Program-made: the position numbers and the translations under genes
Notes under the pieces: generated by a model
What the model was told of the DNA's origin: nothing
Seen by the model: the letters and a program-made list of their open reading frames with translations, nothing else
The model's database searches: none
Assembly (NCBI RefSeq): GCF_021155775.2
Contig: NC_060238.1
Span: 20,002,542-20,066,541 of the forward strand
DNA: 64,000 nt
Reading direction: 5' to 3'
From: Neodiprion pinetum
Taxonomy: Eukaryota > Arthropoda > Insecta > Hymenoptera > Diprionidae
In this document: positions 23,588 to 35,290 of the stretch, one piece after another
How positions within the stretch are numbered: position 1 is the stretch's first letter
How the letters are laid out: each line of letters starts with the position of its first letter

Positions 23588-26500
23588 GTCTGACCTTCTC
23601 AGTGGACGTATTTCGTTGAATTTGGAGGAACTCAATTACAAAGTGACCCAATTAAAACCAGCCTGACTGAGACACGGCCGAATCGAAACGTGCATAACCG
23701 ATATGAAACCAGTCGGTAATTCTAACCGGCTGATACAGAGCCATTCGAAACCGGATCATGTACTTATTTTAATCTAATGCCCTGCTAACGATGGAAAATC
23801 GATCGTCCGTTCAAACGTATATGCAATCTGTGTTTGTTCGGTGAGATTTCAAAGGTTCTGCAATTAGACATTGCGTCTCCTCCCGGCATTAACGTAATCC
23901 TCAACTACAGCCACGAAAGTTACAAAAGAGAAGGAACGCCGTACTATACCTTGTTTGACGGTTGATAAACGTGATGCGATTCAGAGACTCGTTACGAAGT
24001 CTCTGGGTTAGGTGTGTAAAGAATATGGATTAAATCGTCTCGTTTGTTTTCCACATAACATTTGTCATTGTACTACAGAGCCTTCTTCACTTATCACTCT
24101 CCAACAGTACCCTAACTATGAAGTACACCGGCTGGAAGCTCTTGACAGTTCATTACGAATCACGAGATGTCGGTAAAGGTGATGTATTCTTTTGAAAGGA
24201 CGTCAACTCACTTGGAGTTGCATTGAAATCATTCTCATTCAGTTGGAGTCCCAAAGTCAGGTAGGTATCCGCTCAGTGGTAGAACGACTAATTCTCCCAT
24301 TTTCACTAACAGTGTCCTTCTCCTTGTTGGTGGCAACAAAAAAGGTGGAGCATAATGATATTCGTGATAATAATAATAATAACGACACGTTTTTGACCGT
24401 GGGTACATTGATGCGAGGGAAAAAGGAAGGGTCACTTGACCCGTGGCCCGGGTTTCTCGTTTTTCCCCGAAATACTGCACCTCGGAAAAACCATTCCGGT
24501 GAAATCCCAAGACCCTGACCTAAAAATGACTCCTTTTTTCTCTCCTCTCCTTATACCGGAGAAGAAAGCGTGTTATTCAAATCCTTGGGATCTCGACTTT
24601 GACTGGCTCAACCCGAGTGGCTGGGGAAACAGAAACAAGCTCTGAAAAATCGGATTCAGATCCGCCATGAAGATGACTACACCAGGGAGTAGGTGGACTA
24701 TGGAACTCGTTCGGGAAACTCGGAGCTAGGCAATCCACCATCTGCCCAGTGACTACTAACCTGGTTATTATTAGTTTGCATTGTTGGTCAATGCCTGGAG
24801 TTTCCTTTAGCTTGGGCAAATCGCCTTTCAATGTTCATCTGCAGAAATACCAATGTTTGCATTTAACATCAGGTATATTTCTCAGAAGCTTCGCTAATCA
24901 TAACTCCAACTCAAATATCTTACGCCGTCTATTCTGCGCGGCAAACATTCGATTATATGATCAATCAGTTCGCATAGTCATGGTCTCACGAACAGTGAGG
25001 ATGTAACTTGAGGTTACGTGATTCTATCTACATTAAGATGAGGTCATCATTGTTCAGATTTCAAGAGCTGCAGGAATGATCTCAGAGGATTTCAGAAAAC
25101 TTCAAAACGTGTAGAGAGATTTCGGAGACTTCAATTGACTTTAAGAACTTGGAATGACTTTGGAGGATTTTAAAAACAACTGTCAATATTCAATAAAAGT
25201 ATGAGTTACAGTTGATTTAAGTGACTGTCAAACGTTTCAGGCTTACACGAATTTATGCGGACATCCGTAAATCCGATTTCAATCGATTTTCAAGCTTGTA
25301 CATCGAGTAGTACAGTTCTTCACTGTTGCCAAATGATTTCCCAAACTACGTATAATTGATACGAAAATTGGTATTCCGGTGTAAACAATTGCAACGCGAC
25401 AGAGTCTCCGTTTCCCATTTATCAAAGTCAAGTTATACCAGTCGATAAATCATGGTAAACAGCAGGGTTCCGGGTGTCGATTCGTATCTTTGCGTCAAAA
25501 ACCGACTAGAAAAAGCTTGGCAAAAGTCAGGCGACGAGTCCGATTGACAATTTCAATTGAAAATTAACGGGCCGTTCGATTTACCGCGAGGATGAAGATG
25601 CGGTGAGATAAAAATCCGCCCGTCTGCCACCGCGCTTCGAAGCCGGTCATTGATATCCCGCGACTAGCCTTATCAGCCTTGTATCTTTCATGCGGCTGGA
25701 GAGTGGCCCACACGTTCTTCTGCACCAGGGGGCGTGCCATCCGTGTCGAGATAACGGCGACGCCCGCCCCCCTGTGGATACTTCAAGTCGTGCCACGGAC
25801 AGCTCATTAAGGCTGTCTGCGATAATATCAATTACCAGCCGAGTTCGAGGCTTCGCGGAGCTGGAGAATCAGGAGGACGAGGAAGAGGATGAGGATGCGG
25901 AGCAGGAGGAGAAGGAGGGCGACAGAAATAGGAAACGATTTAGCGAAGAACCGGATGGTGGGCCACGACTTCTCAGTCCAAGGCAGCAAGGCTCCTACTT
26001 TTAGACCACGTTTGTCGTCGCTAGGACGATGGCCAGAAATAGCGGAGCAGACGAAATAAAAGGAGTCCTTCCACTACCTCCTCCCTACCCTTAAGGGGGA
26101 AAACACCGGGGTTCTTAACTTGGGACCAGGAATGAATCCTTCCTCGGCAACTGCGCCGGATGTCCGATACTTTGCACCGCTGCTGCACCGTCGACGGAAG
26201 TAGAGAGCTCTCTGCAACTCATTCGAGCTCCTTAAAACCCTACGGCGAAAAGCTATACGCTCGTTGTGACTCGCGAATTACGACCGACCATTTACGCCCA
26301 AATATGGCCGGACGAAATATCGTGCAACTAATACTCCTGGCTCTTCAATATCCACGGGAGAAGGTTTGCAAAGACGTGTTCGACGGTTCGTTATTCACTG
26401 ATGATCGGTTCCAGCGGATGAGGTTTTGACCACACCTTGAGGGGTTACGTGTACCTGGGACGACTAAAACTAGGGTCAGGTTTAAGACTTTTTTTCGTAT

Positions 26501-27763
26501 ATAAAACAGAATTTTATTCAATATTATAATACAGAACAACCATTATGTATCTTTTAAAGTATGACATTTTATCTACATTGTGTGAAAATTTTGTTTGAAA
26601 GTTGTAAATGGTAAACAAGTTAGAGTCGTTTTCCTGGGACGTGTTTTTGTTGATAGCGTTTACAGTACCAGACGTCACCTGAAATCAGTTAAGAGCTTCC
26701 TGTATGGTCATTGGGAATTCAGTTTTTATCGATCTTTGGCAATGATCAATCAATGATATGATCCATTTGTTTTTAGATGATGAGAATACGAGGAGTTCAT
26801 GGATTGATACTTATTTTCACCATAAAGATTTGAGACTAGTCGATATGGTAACCAGCAATCATGACGATCTTCATATTCCTGAAGCCTAGAATCCAAGGTC
26901 GAGAAGCCAAAAATCGAAAACTACGTAATTTTTATGCGACCGTAAAACACTGCGCGTTTTAGGGTACTTCCTTTTTCTTCGAGGAAAGAAAAAAAGCGTT
27001 GGTCGGTATCTGAGAGAGTGAAGAGGCTGGAATTGTCAGGAAATTTTATATCCCCCAGTCCCCCGGAGAGACTCTGAACATAAATCCGTGGACAACTGTG
27101 CTACCGGAAGACCAAACTCTGTCCTTAGAAACTCCTGTATGAAATTATTACTACACAGTGAGAAAATTCATCATGTTTCACGTACACACGTGATCGCGTA
27201 TCGGATCCCACATCGTCATCTTTTGTTCCTCTTCTTCTTGTTTCTCTTCTCTTTCACTATATCGTATCTCATGTATACGTGAAGCGAATACAAGCGTTGA
27301 GAAACGTAAGGAGATACTTTTCAACTATAAACGGTACACCACAGAAGTGAACCTTCTTCCTAAACTCGAACCCTTCAAGAGTTCGCCGGTTGTGTAAGTG
27401 TGACAGTTTCGGATGGTCGACTACAAAAGCAGTCGCTTCGGTCAGTCCAACGTGTCACAATTACTGTTTGATCAGTGGTTCTGTCCACCACTGTGTTGAA
27501 TACCGCGACGTTGTTATTACCTGTTCAACGAATCACAGTTCAGTCCAAGGTGCAATAAGTGAAGTGCATCTCGTTGAGAGCCGCTGGTCCGGGAGATGCA
27601 GTCAATGACTTCTGTTGAAGGAGATGAAAAGAGAGAGACGGACGAGAGGGCTAGACGATGGCCAAGGGATTTTAGAAAAACGCAGAGAGAGCAGAACACA
27701 CTTTAGGAGAGAGAGTCTCCTCCCCCGCTTCTTCGCCCCGGCTGCATAAGCACTTTTCCTCTC
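23588..27763. other. Microsatellite-poor non-coding stretch
   Basis: No gene is recognised. The sequence is complex, with a (AAT)n spot near 24369-24380 and a purine-rich GAGGACGAGGAAGAGG segment near 25874-25921. That segment gives the frame at 25690-26004 a Glu/Asp-rich stretch, but there are no splice sites or domain to support it. The frame at 26160-26429 (89 residues) also matches nothing I recognise. Confidence 0.5.
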
Positions 27764-27850
27764 TCATTCCGTTCCATTCCATTCCATTCTATTCTATTCT
27801 ATTCTATTCTATTCTACTCTACTCCATTCTATTCTGTTCTATTCTATTCC
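27764..27850 (+). repeat. (ATTCY)n pentanucleotide microsatellite
   Basis: About 17 units of ATTCC or ATTCT with a few substitutions (ATTCTACTCT, ATTCTGTTCT). It is the only substantial microsatellite between about 20.3 and 32.6 kb. Confidence 0.9.
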
Positions 27851-30800
27851 CCGCTCATCCTTCACCCCGCCACCGCTTATTCTCATTCTTCTTATTCTAT
27901 ATTTACCTTTGGTACATAGTTACACTGTACCGCGCCCTGAGCGCCAACCAAGACGCGTGTATTTCAGTCCCAACGGTAGACTTCTTCGTCTTCTTCCAAG
28001 TTGTCGCGACTTAGTTGGGGTTCAATTTAAGCCTCGGCCAGCCAGACTACTCCTCATGGTGTTATATGTCTCCCAAGTCGGTGTGCGCTTACCACCTCGC
28101 AGCCTTGGGTACACACCTATATCTGTGATCCAGTGAAAAGTCCGGGGAAATCTCTGATCGATTCTTGATTCGTTCGTCGAATTAACTCTCCATTTTTTTC
28201 GTCCACCCTTATGTATTTTTTTCTTCTTCAACTGGCTTTCGGTCTTCTGTTACGAAGACGCGCATTGTAACGCCAAATGTTTCCATTCCAATACACCGGA
28301 TTATACCGAGGAAATCTATTAACCCAAAGACCCTACGTAGGTTTGAACTTGACGAAGTATCACGCCTCATGTATCGCACGAGACGACGTCTGCGGTACAA
28401 ATTACACCCCCGAATGATGCAGACGCTGTTTTATAACGCTTCGTGTGATGGATGTGGAGCACGCTTTTTATCACGGATGGTAACTTGCGAGTCGCGAGGC
28501 GGGTGCACGACCCCCATATGAATGATCGCAACTTCCGGAAGATGAGGTATGGGGAGGAAGAACGAAGGGTAACACGCGACTTGGGGCACGGGGCTAAGTT
28601 GGAGAATTTATCTTTTGAATGGTCCAGAAGAGTAGTTAGCAAGAGGCTCCGTGCGCGCGGCTCGGTGTGCGCTCAACTTCAGAACAGCCAGAACAAAAAG
28701 CTGTTTGTCTCAAGTATCCCTCGAGAAACAGAACGGGAATTTCATCCCTTCTCTCTCTACTTGCCTCTACTTCCCTCTTTTATATCCCACCCCGCCGTTT
28801 TATGCCGTACATGAATATTTAAACTGATTGTTTCCCAGTTGTATTCATTCGTTCCGCAGGTGAACCTTCTACCCTTCTACCCTTCGACTCGAGAGTCAAC
28901 CGTGCACGAAAACTTGATTATACTTAACTTGATTGAATTCTTGCGGTCCACCTTCCAACGCACGCCTTACACCCTTCGGAAGCTAACCGGAATTAAGTGT
29001 GCCAAAAAGAGCAGAAATCAAGCTCGCGGAACTCTTGGCGGTAAGGCATTTTGACGAGGAATTGTGAAATCAATTCAAGTCAGAAGCAAACTCATCGTCA
29101 AATCATGTGAATTAAATTCTTTACGACGCGACGGGACATTCGCTCGTGGAAATTACACGATTGATTCCAATCCGGTAATATTTTATTGGTGTTCTATTTT
29201 GTTACATGAGCGATTTTCAATGTCACCCAAAACTGGAAATCACTTGGCGTTTATCAAAAAATATGAAAGTAAAACGATTTCCATAGTTAACAACGATTGC
29301 CACGCTATTTCATTAACGCTGTTGTCTGATTTCCCAAATAACTCGCAATGGTTTCCAATGATTTCAGCTACCTCAATTGATTCCTACTTAGTTCAAAGAA
29401 CATTTCAGTCGTCCAAGTTCATTTGATTTACACTTTCGTTTGGAACTGTCAAATTTATGACACACTTGAGTGAATGGCTCTCGATTCTTCAAGTCAAGTG
29501 TGCCTTCAGTTCTAATATGACGAACACTTCAGCTCGATCACGACATTTTACTAATGAGACAAAAACAAGGAGCGCTTGAAAAGTATAATAAATGGGAGTG
29601 ACGTACTGCAGAGGTGCATTCCTGTTCTTTGAAGTTGAGAAAATCATATACGTGACTGTAATATACAATTGTATGACTGTAAAATTGATTGAATTTTGGG
29701 AATTTATAACTTGACGATTAATCAGTTATACATTGGGATATGTTTTATGCAAAAGTATGTAGATCGAAATTCATTTCAACATTTTTTCACGATGGAGCGG
29801 ACACGATAATCTCAAATACGACTGAACCGAATGACTTCCAATTTGGAAACAGTATTCTTGGATAGTATATCTATTTCCTAAAAGACTAAACAAACAAAAA
29901 AAAAAGAAAAAAGTGGCGTATTCAGCGTAAACGGAACGTTTTAGCCTGTAATTTTTGAAGCTTAGGGCGATTGGCCATCCTTCGCATCTACTCGCGGGCA
30001 CTTTGCATATTACTCGGAGTCCGAAGCGGTCTTTTCGAATGAGAAAAAAAAAATCAATGAAGAAGGGGGTTTCCCTCGGGCATTTTGTCGCCGGGACGTG
30101 CAGCATTGTCCGTTCCCTCTGTCTCTATTTTTGGAAGCGGACGGCGTTTCAGGGTCCCAAGGAGTTCACTGCACTCGTAGAAACTGTGAGCGTAACTCGG
30201 GACGACGATACGTTTCGGGTGTTTCACAGACGTTTCATCTGCATCCGTCATCGCCGGAAGGGAGTATATATATGTGGAATAGTTTGCTTAGGGGTTAGCC
30301 GGAAACTGCACGGATTGCGTCGTCCTACTCGGCGATAAACCTTCGGCAGCATGCAGCGACGTGGCCGATTTATTTTACCCAGGAAAAAACGGCTCGTGTC
30401 CGTTGCAGTAATTAGCTCGGTTGATCGCATCGACGCTACGGTTCGTCCGATATTAATCAGTCTGAATTTCAATTCGAAACGTGAATAACTACTTGCTCTA
30501 ACACTTGATTTCGTTCCGATGAATCAATTGTTGAGAAAATCCTGATGGAAAAAAAATCAATCATCGGACTTTTAAAGACTTCAGTTTGTTGTCAGTTAGA
30601 CTTTGGATTCACGTTTCGTAATATTCACAAATTTTGTAATATAATTAAAGCATCGATTTCTATTAATGTGACATACATATAATATTATTCATGGGCATTA
30701 CTGAGCAAATCTGTAACAACAATTGCATGAACATTGGTTGTAAAATCTCTCAGTACCAGACGGCAGGTATGCTGATTAATATTCACATTGTTCTGAATTG

Positions 30801-31554
30801 GACGTGACATTTTAAACCAGCTGTAAATTGACGTTGTAATTACGCGAGCTCTTATGCGACGTACCGGTAGTTCAATTAACTTTGCTACGGTATTTGATTG
30901 ATCCCACAACGGATGTGGTTGATGATGTTCGATGCAGAATTGTGATTTCAAAACGAATAGCGTATGCACAGAAATTACGACACCATGGTTTAAGTAATGG
31001 AATGTGGTCGATTCCCACGAATTCTGCAAGAGTAATAAAAAAGTTTCTCAAATTCCTGAGCGCTCTGATCAAACGAACCTTCTTCACTTTCAGATTCATT
31101 GTGGAATTTCCTGTTTTACGGACGAATGGATCCGAATCAACAGTTAAGAATAGAGGAAAGTCCGTTTACTCTACTATGATGACGTAACATTCTACTAGTA
31201 TTTCCCTTCCAGACAATTCATGGACATCTGGTCACCGGACAGAATGACCCCAAAAACATTAGAATCGTCGAAGAAACACCAGAGTCTGATCATTTCTAAG
31301 GCTTTAGTTATAATCCCATTTCTCAAATCGTTCATATTCTAACTTGTGCCATTCGAATTCGCTAGAATTCATTCGTATCGCACAACCAGAGTATAGGACA
31401 AGTGACATTACCGGATATTTTTATCAACGGTTTTCTTTTTCTGCTCTTGTCCCAACTTTTTATTCAACCTATAATTCGCCCTGGAAGCGTCTGACAGGTT
31501 TTGATATCGCGCTTCGCAGCCGTCTCTTCTCTTTTCTCTCTACGTCTATAAAAC
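27851..31554. other. Microsatellite-poor non-coding stretch
   Basis: No gene is recognised. The frames at 28452-28814, 28839-29054, 29064-29426 and 29955-30338 (+) follow one another, but they change phase, share no family motif and are not joined by convincing splice sites. Confidence 0.45.
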
Positions 31555-31900
31555 TCAACATCTCTCCGTCTGTCTATCCGCATGTTCGTCTCATGACTCT
31601 AAAACTACTGAACCTATCTCGATTCTTTTTCTTTTCTATTGATAGCTACAACGTCTGGTCAGGTTCGAGGCTATACTTCGTTACGACCAAATCAATAGTT
31701 TTGAAGATATAACGATATTTGTAAGCCAAGTTGGAACGTGGTCACACATTAACGTAAACGAGGTTAGGTTACGTTAAGTTACGTTACCTTAGGTTAGTTT
31801 AGGTTAAGTCAGGTCAAATAGAGATACAACGTTAGAGATATAAAGATATTCGTAAGCCAAGCCGGAAGGGGTTCACACACTTATGCAAACGCTGACCAAA
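31555..31900 (+). repeat. Dispersed copy of the GGTTAGG-linked repeat
   Basis: GACTCTAAAACTACTGAACC near 31595, GCTACAACGTCTGGTCAGG near 31645 and TAACGTAAACGAGGTTAGGTT near 31749 correspond in order to the units at 13930-14460. The 3' part, GATATTCGTAAGCCAAGCCGG near 31845, repeats the block near 31707, so part of the unit is duplicated here too. The family is therefore dispersed as well as tandem. Confidence 0.8.
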
Positions 31901-32312
31901 GTCTTATACAAGTAGAGGAAACTTGTGTTCAGGAGTTGACAAAATTTCCGCGAGCCCTACAAAAAATTCTGCGAGGGCATGTGGCTACGTCTAATAGTTT
32001 TGCCGCAAAAAGCATTCGAAAATATTGGCGGGTCGAGCCGAAACGGGCTAGTAGTCGAATGTATATACAAAGTGAATTTTTAACAAGTGCATGGTCCGTC
32101 ATCTTTTAAAATTGAATGCACATGCGCGGCAATGAGAGAGCGGCTGTTTGCCAGGATAACCAACTAACTCTAACCTCAAAAATTTTCACAGTTTTGAATT
32201 GAGAACAACTGCCACTGAAAACTGTCAACATTTTTGACGTTACATACTTCGCGGTGACCTGTGGTCGAAATTTACAACGTTTGGTCACCCTGGCAAAAAA
32301 GAAACAGGGTCA

Positions 32313-32370
32313 GTTTGCTCGATCGGTAATGGTAGGAGTATCACATAACCTTAAAATGGATCAGACCACG
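32313..32370 (+). repeat. Dispersed repeat shared with 63114
   Basis: TTTGCTCGATCGGTAATGGT followed by AGTATCACATAACCTTAA corresponds to TTTGCTCGATCGGTAAAGGT and AGTACTACACGACCTTAA at 63114. The match fades within about 60 bases. Family unknown. Confidence 0.6.
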
Positions 32371-32609
32371 AATCGTACAGTCGTTATAGGAATTCACTCT
32401 CTGTATAATATAATTATACGGCAAAGGATGAAGTCAGCAAGTTTCGGAAGGCAAACTAAGGCAATGATGAATGCGGATTTTGAAAATCGAGTCTCGCGCT
32501 CTGACTTTATATATTACACCGAAACCCGCGGCGCGTCGGCTTGAGGTGGGGCAGATAATTGCTCTCGTGATGTCACGGCATTTATCAAATCCATGAACTC
32601 GCCGCGGTT

Positions 32610-32633
32610 CCCCCCCCCCCCCCCCCCCCCCCC
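32610..32633. repeat. Poly-C run (24 bases)
   Basis: Pure C run within a GC-rich segment (about 32526-32760). Similar C/G runs occur at 48157-48178, 49300-49318 and 63813-63837. Runs this long are prone to length error in sequencing. Confidence 0.9.
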
Positions 32634-33442
32634 ACCGATCCACGCGGCAGCAGCCATGCGGCTTTGATAAGGACAGCGATCCCCGCGGCAACCTGCACCA
32701 TACCCAATTTCTTAACCACCAACTTTTCCACCGCCTTTCACCCCCCCACCCACCCCCATTCCCCGCCACTTTTCTATATATTCATTAGCTATCTGCGCGG
32801 ATCACAGTCTCGCGGGGCTCTAGGGGTAAGGAAGGGAGGAGGAAATGGTTCGCAAACTGTTAAAATTAACATAACTTTACTTCTTTTTATCATTTTTCGG
32901 ATGATTAATATCCTGCATGGATCGTTGTCCTTTCATATACCAAGCTGATTATTATCATCTCTCTCACCGCAGACATTCATCCGCCATTTATAATCTTCAA
33001 TGACGGGCTGGCAGCGGTTATGGAGATTATAAATTCATACTCCGTCGGTCAAAGAATATCGCGGTGAGTTTTGAATAATTCTAACGCAACGAAATCCAAT
33101 TGATTTTAATCGAAATTCGGGATTTTCTTTTTACATCTTTATAATATTTTTATACGTTAGATTGGCGATTGCTTCTTCGTAGTAATTTAAGCGTTCCGAA
33201 CTGTTCGCAACTGAAAATTGATTTCATTTAGAATTGAAGGGGAAATCAATTGAAAAATAAAGTACGAATATAAACAGAGCGCGGTATGGTTCGATTTACG
33301 AAAAATTTGAAGAACCATCCACATCGTGGAAACCAAATGGATGATTCCAATTGATTGGGACTGATTTTGAGCATATTCTATTGATTTCTACTCGATTATC
33401 TCATTTTCATTAATTCCCAGTGTACCGAGTGATTTCCAATCC

Positions 33443-33556
33443 GATTTCCCAGCATTTTAGACTATTTCTAGTAATTTCCGGAGTGGACAGAATCACATTA
33501 AATCACAACACATCACTGGGAATTGTTAGAAATTATTTAGAATGCCGGGAAATCAT
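33443..33556. repeat. Imperfect palindrome of GATTTCC type
   Basis: GATTTCCCAGCATTTTAGAC at 33443 is mirrored by GAATGCCGGGAAATC ending near 33554, and TAATTTCC near 33472 by GGGAATT near 33518. The arms of about 45 bases carry several mismatches. The surrounding 33340-33590 is rich in GATTTC/GAAATC words, so this may be chance pairing within cryptic repetition. Confidence 0.5.
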
Positions 33557-34560
33557 TGAATATTAATTGAAATCTCTGGATTTGACAACGCATATGTCCC
33601 AGGTCAGTCTCTTCGATTTAATCTGTTTTGTAATACATTACAGTAGACTAAAACCTACGCGCACACATGTTTTTTTATTTATCTACTAAACAACACCCAG
33701 TAGGTAAAAACGACTCCCAAAAATGGATGATTCCTTGATGTACTAGCTGTATTTGAATGAAACCAACGTTTAAATGTTTCGATTGATGAATAAAACATTG
33801 CAAAAAATCACCCCGATGGGTGTTGGAATTGTCGCTTTGCTCAGCGTCATCTGGTGGACAAAAATCAAACTAATGCAACCAGACCGACAGCTGACCGTTG
33901 ATCGTGTATTTTCGCGTGTGGATGATAAAAAAAGTATATATTATTGATTAAGTTCAATCAGTTTATGTGACATGAGTAATTTGAATGCCTGAGAATTACA
34001 ATCTCCCGCCATTAAAATTAAAAATTTCATTTATGCGGTGGTACAATGGCGGCGAAAATCAGCCTCTGACATCATGAGGACATTTTCGGAAAAGTGAAGT
34101 GGGCGATGGTCCACTGCGATCCTTTGGGAGAAACCGGTGAATTGCGGCGCCGACGTCGCGACGGAGTGACGTCGGGTTTATTCGGACCACGTATCGAGCC
34201 CACAAACCTGATACGTAATACGAAATCCCTTGCGTTTACTTGTGATGTTTCGGGACACCTGATTGTCGACACCCGTTATCCATTATAATAGTCCAATATT
34301 CCCTAGGACATATCGGGGCCGGAGAAAAATTCCAATAACATAAAACCGACATCCGATTCACGCAGAGTTCGACTTTTGATGGCAGTTAACCTAGAATATC
34401 AAATGTGATAGAATCTCACAAATTACCTCCACATTTACTTTTTTACAACACTATTGTTCTGCAGCTCCTGGTAGGTTTTAACAACAGTTCCTTCGATTTA
34501 GCCCCACAGCCCTTTGAAGCATACATTTCTCCTTGCAGTCAAATTCCTTGAAATTTGATA
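33557..34560. other. Non-coding stretch
   Basis: No gene or repeat is recognised. The pair of opposed frames at 34072-34288 are reading-frame shadows of each other in a slightly GC-richer patch. Confidence 0.5.
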
Positions 34561-34963
34561 TACCCGAACAATCTCTTGGAACTTGAAAATCAACCGCGCA
34601 TGCGCGAGTTTTATCGGCTGATCGCGCAGGCTGGACATCCCGAGTTTTCAGCTGTCAAACTCTGTTTCTGCCGGCGATGTAGTTGACACGAATTTTCGAG
34701 GTTAGAATCTTAAATAATTGAGGTAGTGACTCGGAAAGGTTTGGGAAGCATTTGTTATTGGGTCGGAAAGTTGATTCTTCAAAAAAACGGTCGGAATTTA
34801 ATGCTTACGCTCTTTGAAAATTCAAACGTACACATTTTGCGTAAGTTGGCCGGCCTGCATCGCGGACAAAAATATCGCTGCGGGAAGATTTCGCCGACCA
34901 ATGAGATTTAATTATTTGGCGCATGCGCGGTTGATTCTCAAGTTTCAAGAGATTTTCCCGGTA
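34561..34963 (-). mobile_element. CCGGGACAATC inverted-repeat element, copy 2
   Basis: Reverse-orientation full-length copy of the element at 20347. Read on the minus strand it begins CCGGGAAAATCTCTTGAAAC and keeps every internal landmark, including TCATTGGTCGGCGAAATC, GGCCGGCCAACTTACGC and TTCTAACCTCGAAAATTCG. TA is present at both borders. Size is within a few bases of copy 1 and similarity is high by eye, so the two probably derive from recent activity of one source. Confidence 0.83.
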
Positions 34964-35010
34964 TAAGGTTTCTCTACCTGATCTTAGAAGATTCAAATAT
35001 TCAAAACGGT

Positions 35011-35228
35011 GGATCGAATATGGCGGACTGAAAATGTGAATGTGATTGGAATGGCTTTAAAATGCACTCTCAGGAGTTTTGTGGGTCACCAAACGTGATC
35101 GGATCCGCCATTTTGAATTTAGAAATTTTAACCTCGGATTCGTTTTCAGCGACCCCGAAAACCCCCGAGTAATAAATCTTAAACGAATCGGATCAATTTT
35201 TATATTTTCAGTCCGCCATACTGGATCC
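35011..35228. repeat. Inverted pair around GGCGGACTGAAAAT
   Basis: ATGGCGGACTGAAAAT at 35020-35035 recurs as its exact complement ATTTTCAGTCCGCCAT at 35204-35219, with partial matching for about 10 further bases outward. The pair overlaps the direct repeat described at 35100-35290. Confidence 0.7.
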
Positions 35229-35290
35229 GCTATGTCGAATTTAAAATTTTTGACGTTAGATTCGTTTTTAACGACCCCAAAATTCAAGGA
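35100..35290 (+). repeat. 122-bp tandem duplication (GGATCCGCCATTTTGAATTT)
   Basis: GGATCCGCCATTTTGAATTT at 35101 is followed by AGATTCG/CGACCCC blocks and recurs as GGATCCGCTATGTCGAATTT at 35223. Both copies run through GATTCGTTTT and AACGACCCC or GCGACCCC. On the minus strand the open frame at 35057-35287 reads through both copies, giving the related peptides NFKFDIADPVW and LKFLNSKWRIRS. This probably reflects a repeat family rather than a gene. Confidence 0.7.

Larger units (their letters stand above)
31901..33442. other. Non-coding stretch with hAT-like ends and a poly-C run
   Basis: CAGGATAACCAACTAAC at about 32153 and GTTTGGTCACCCTG ending near 32291 are imperfect inverted ends of the CAGGGTGACC type found in hAT elements; together they would mark a remnant of roughly 140 bases. 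TTTGCTCGATCGGTAATGG at 32313 begins a segment shared with 63114. No gene is recognised. Confidence 0.4.

Noticed and set aside
25690..26004. Acidic 104-residue frame (EEDEDAEQEEKEG)
   Set aside because: The acidic stretch comes from a purine-rich simple sequence; no splice sites or domain support an exon.
28852..28872. TTCCGCAGGTGAACCTTC, like the 3' end of 18S rRNA
   Set aside because: Only about 14 bases agree, and neither flank resembles rRNA or its spacer.
28839..29054. Frame ending KLTGIKCAKKSRNQARGTLGG
   Set aside because: It looked ribosomal-protein-like because of the basic residues, but it matches no family I can name.
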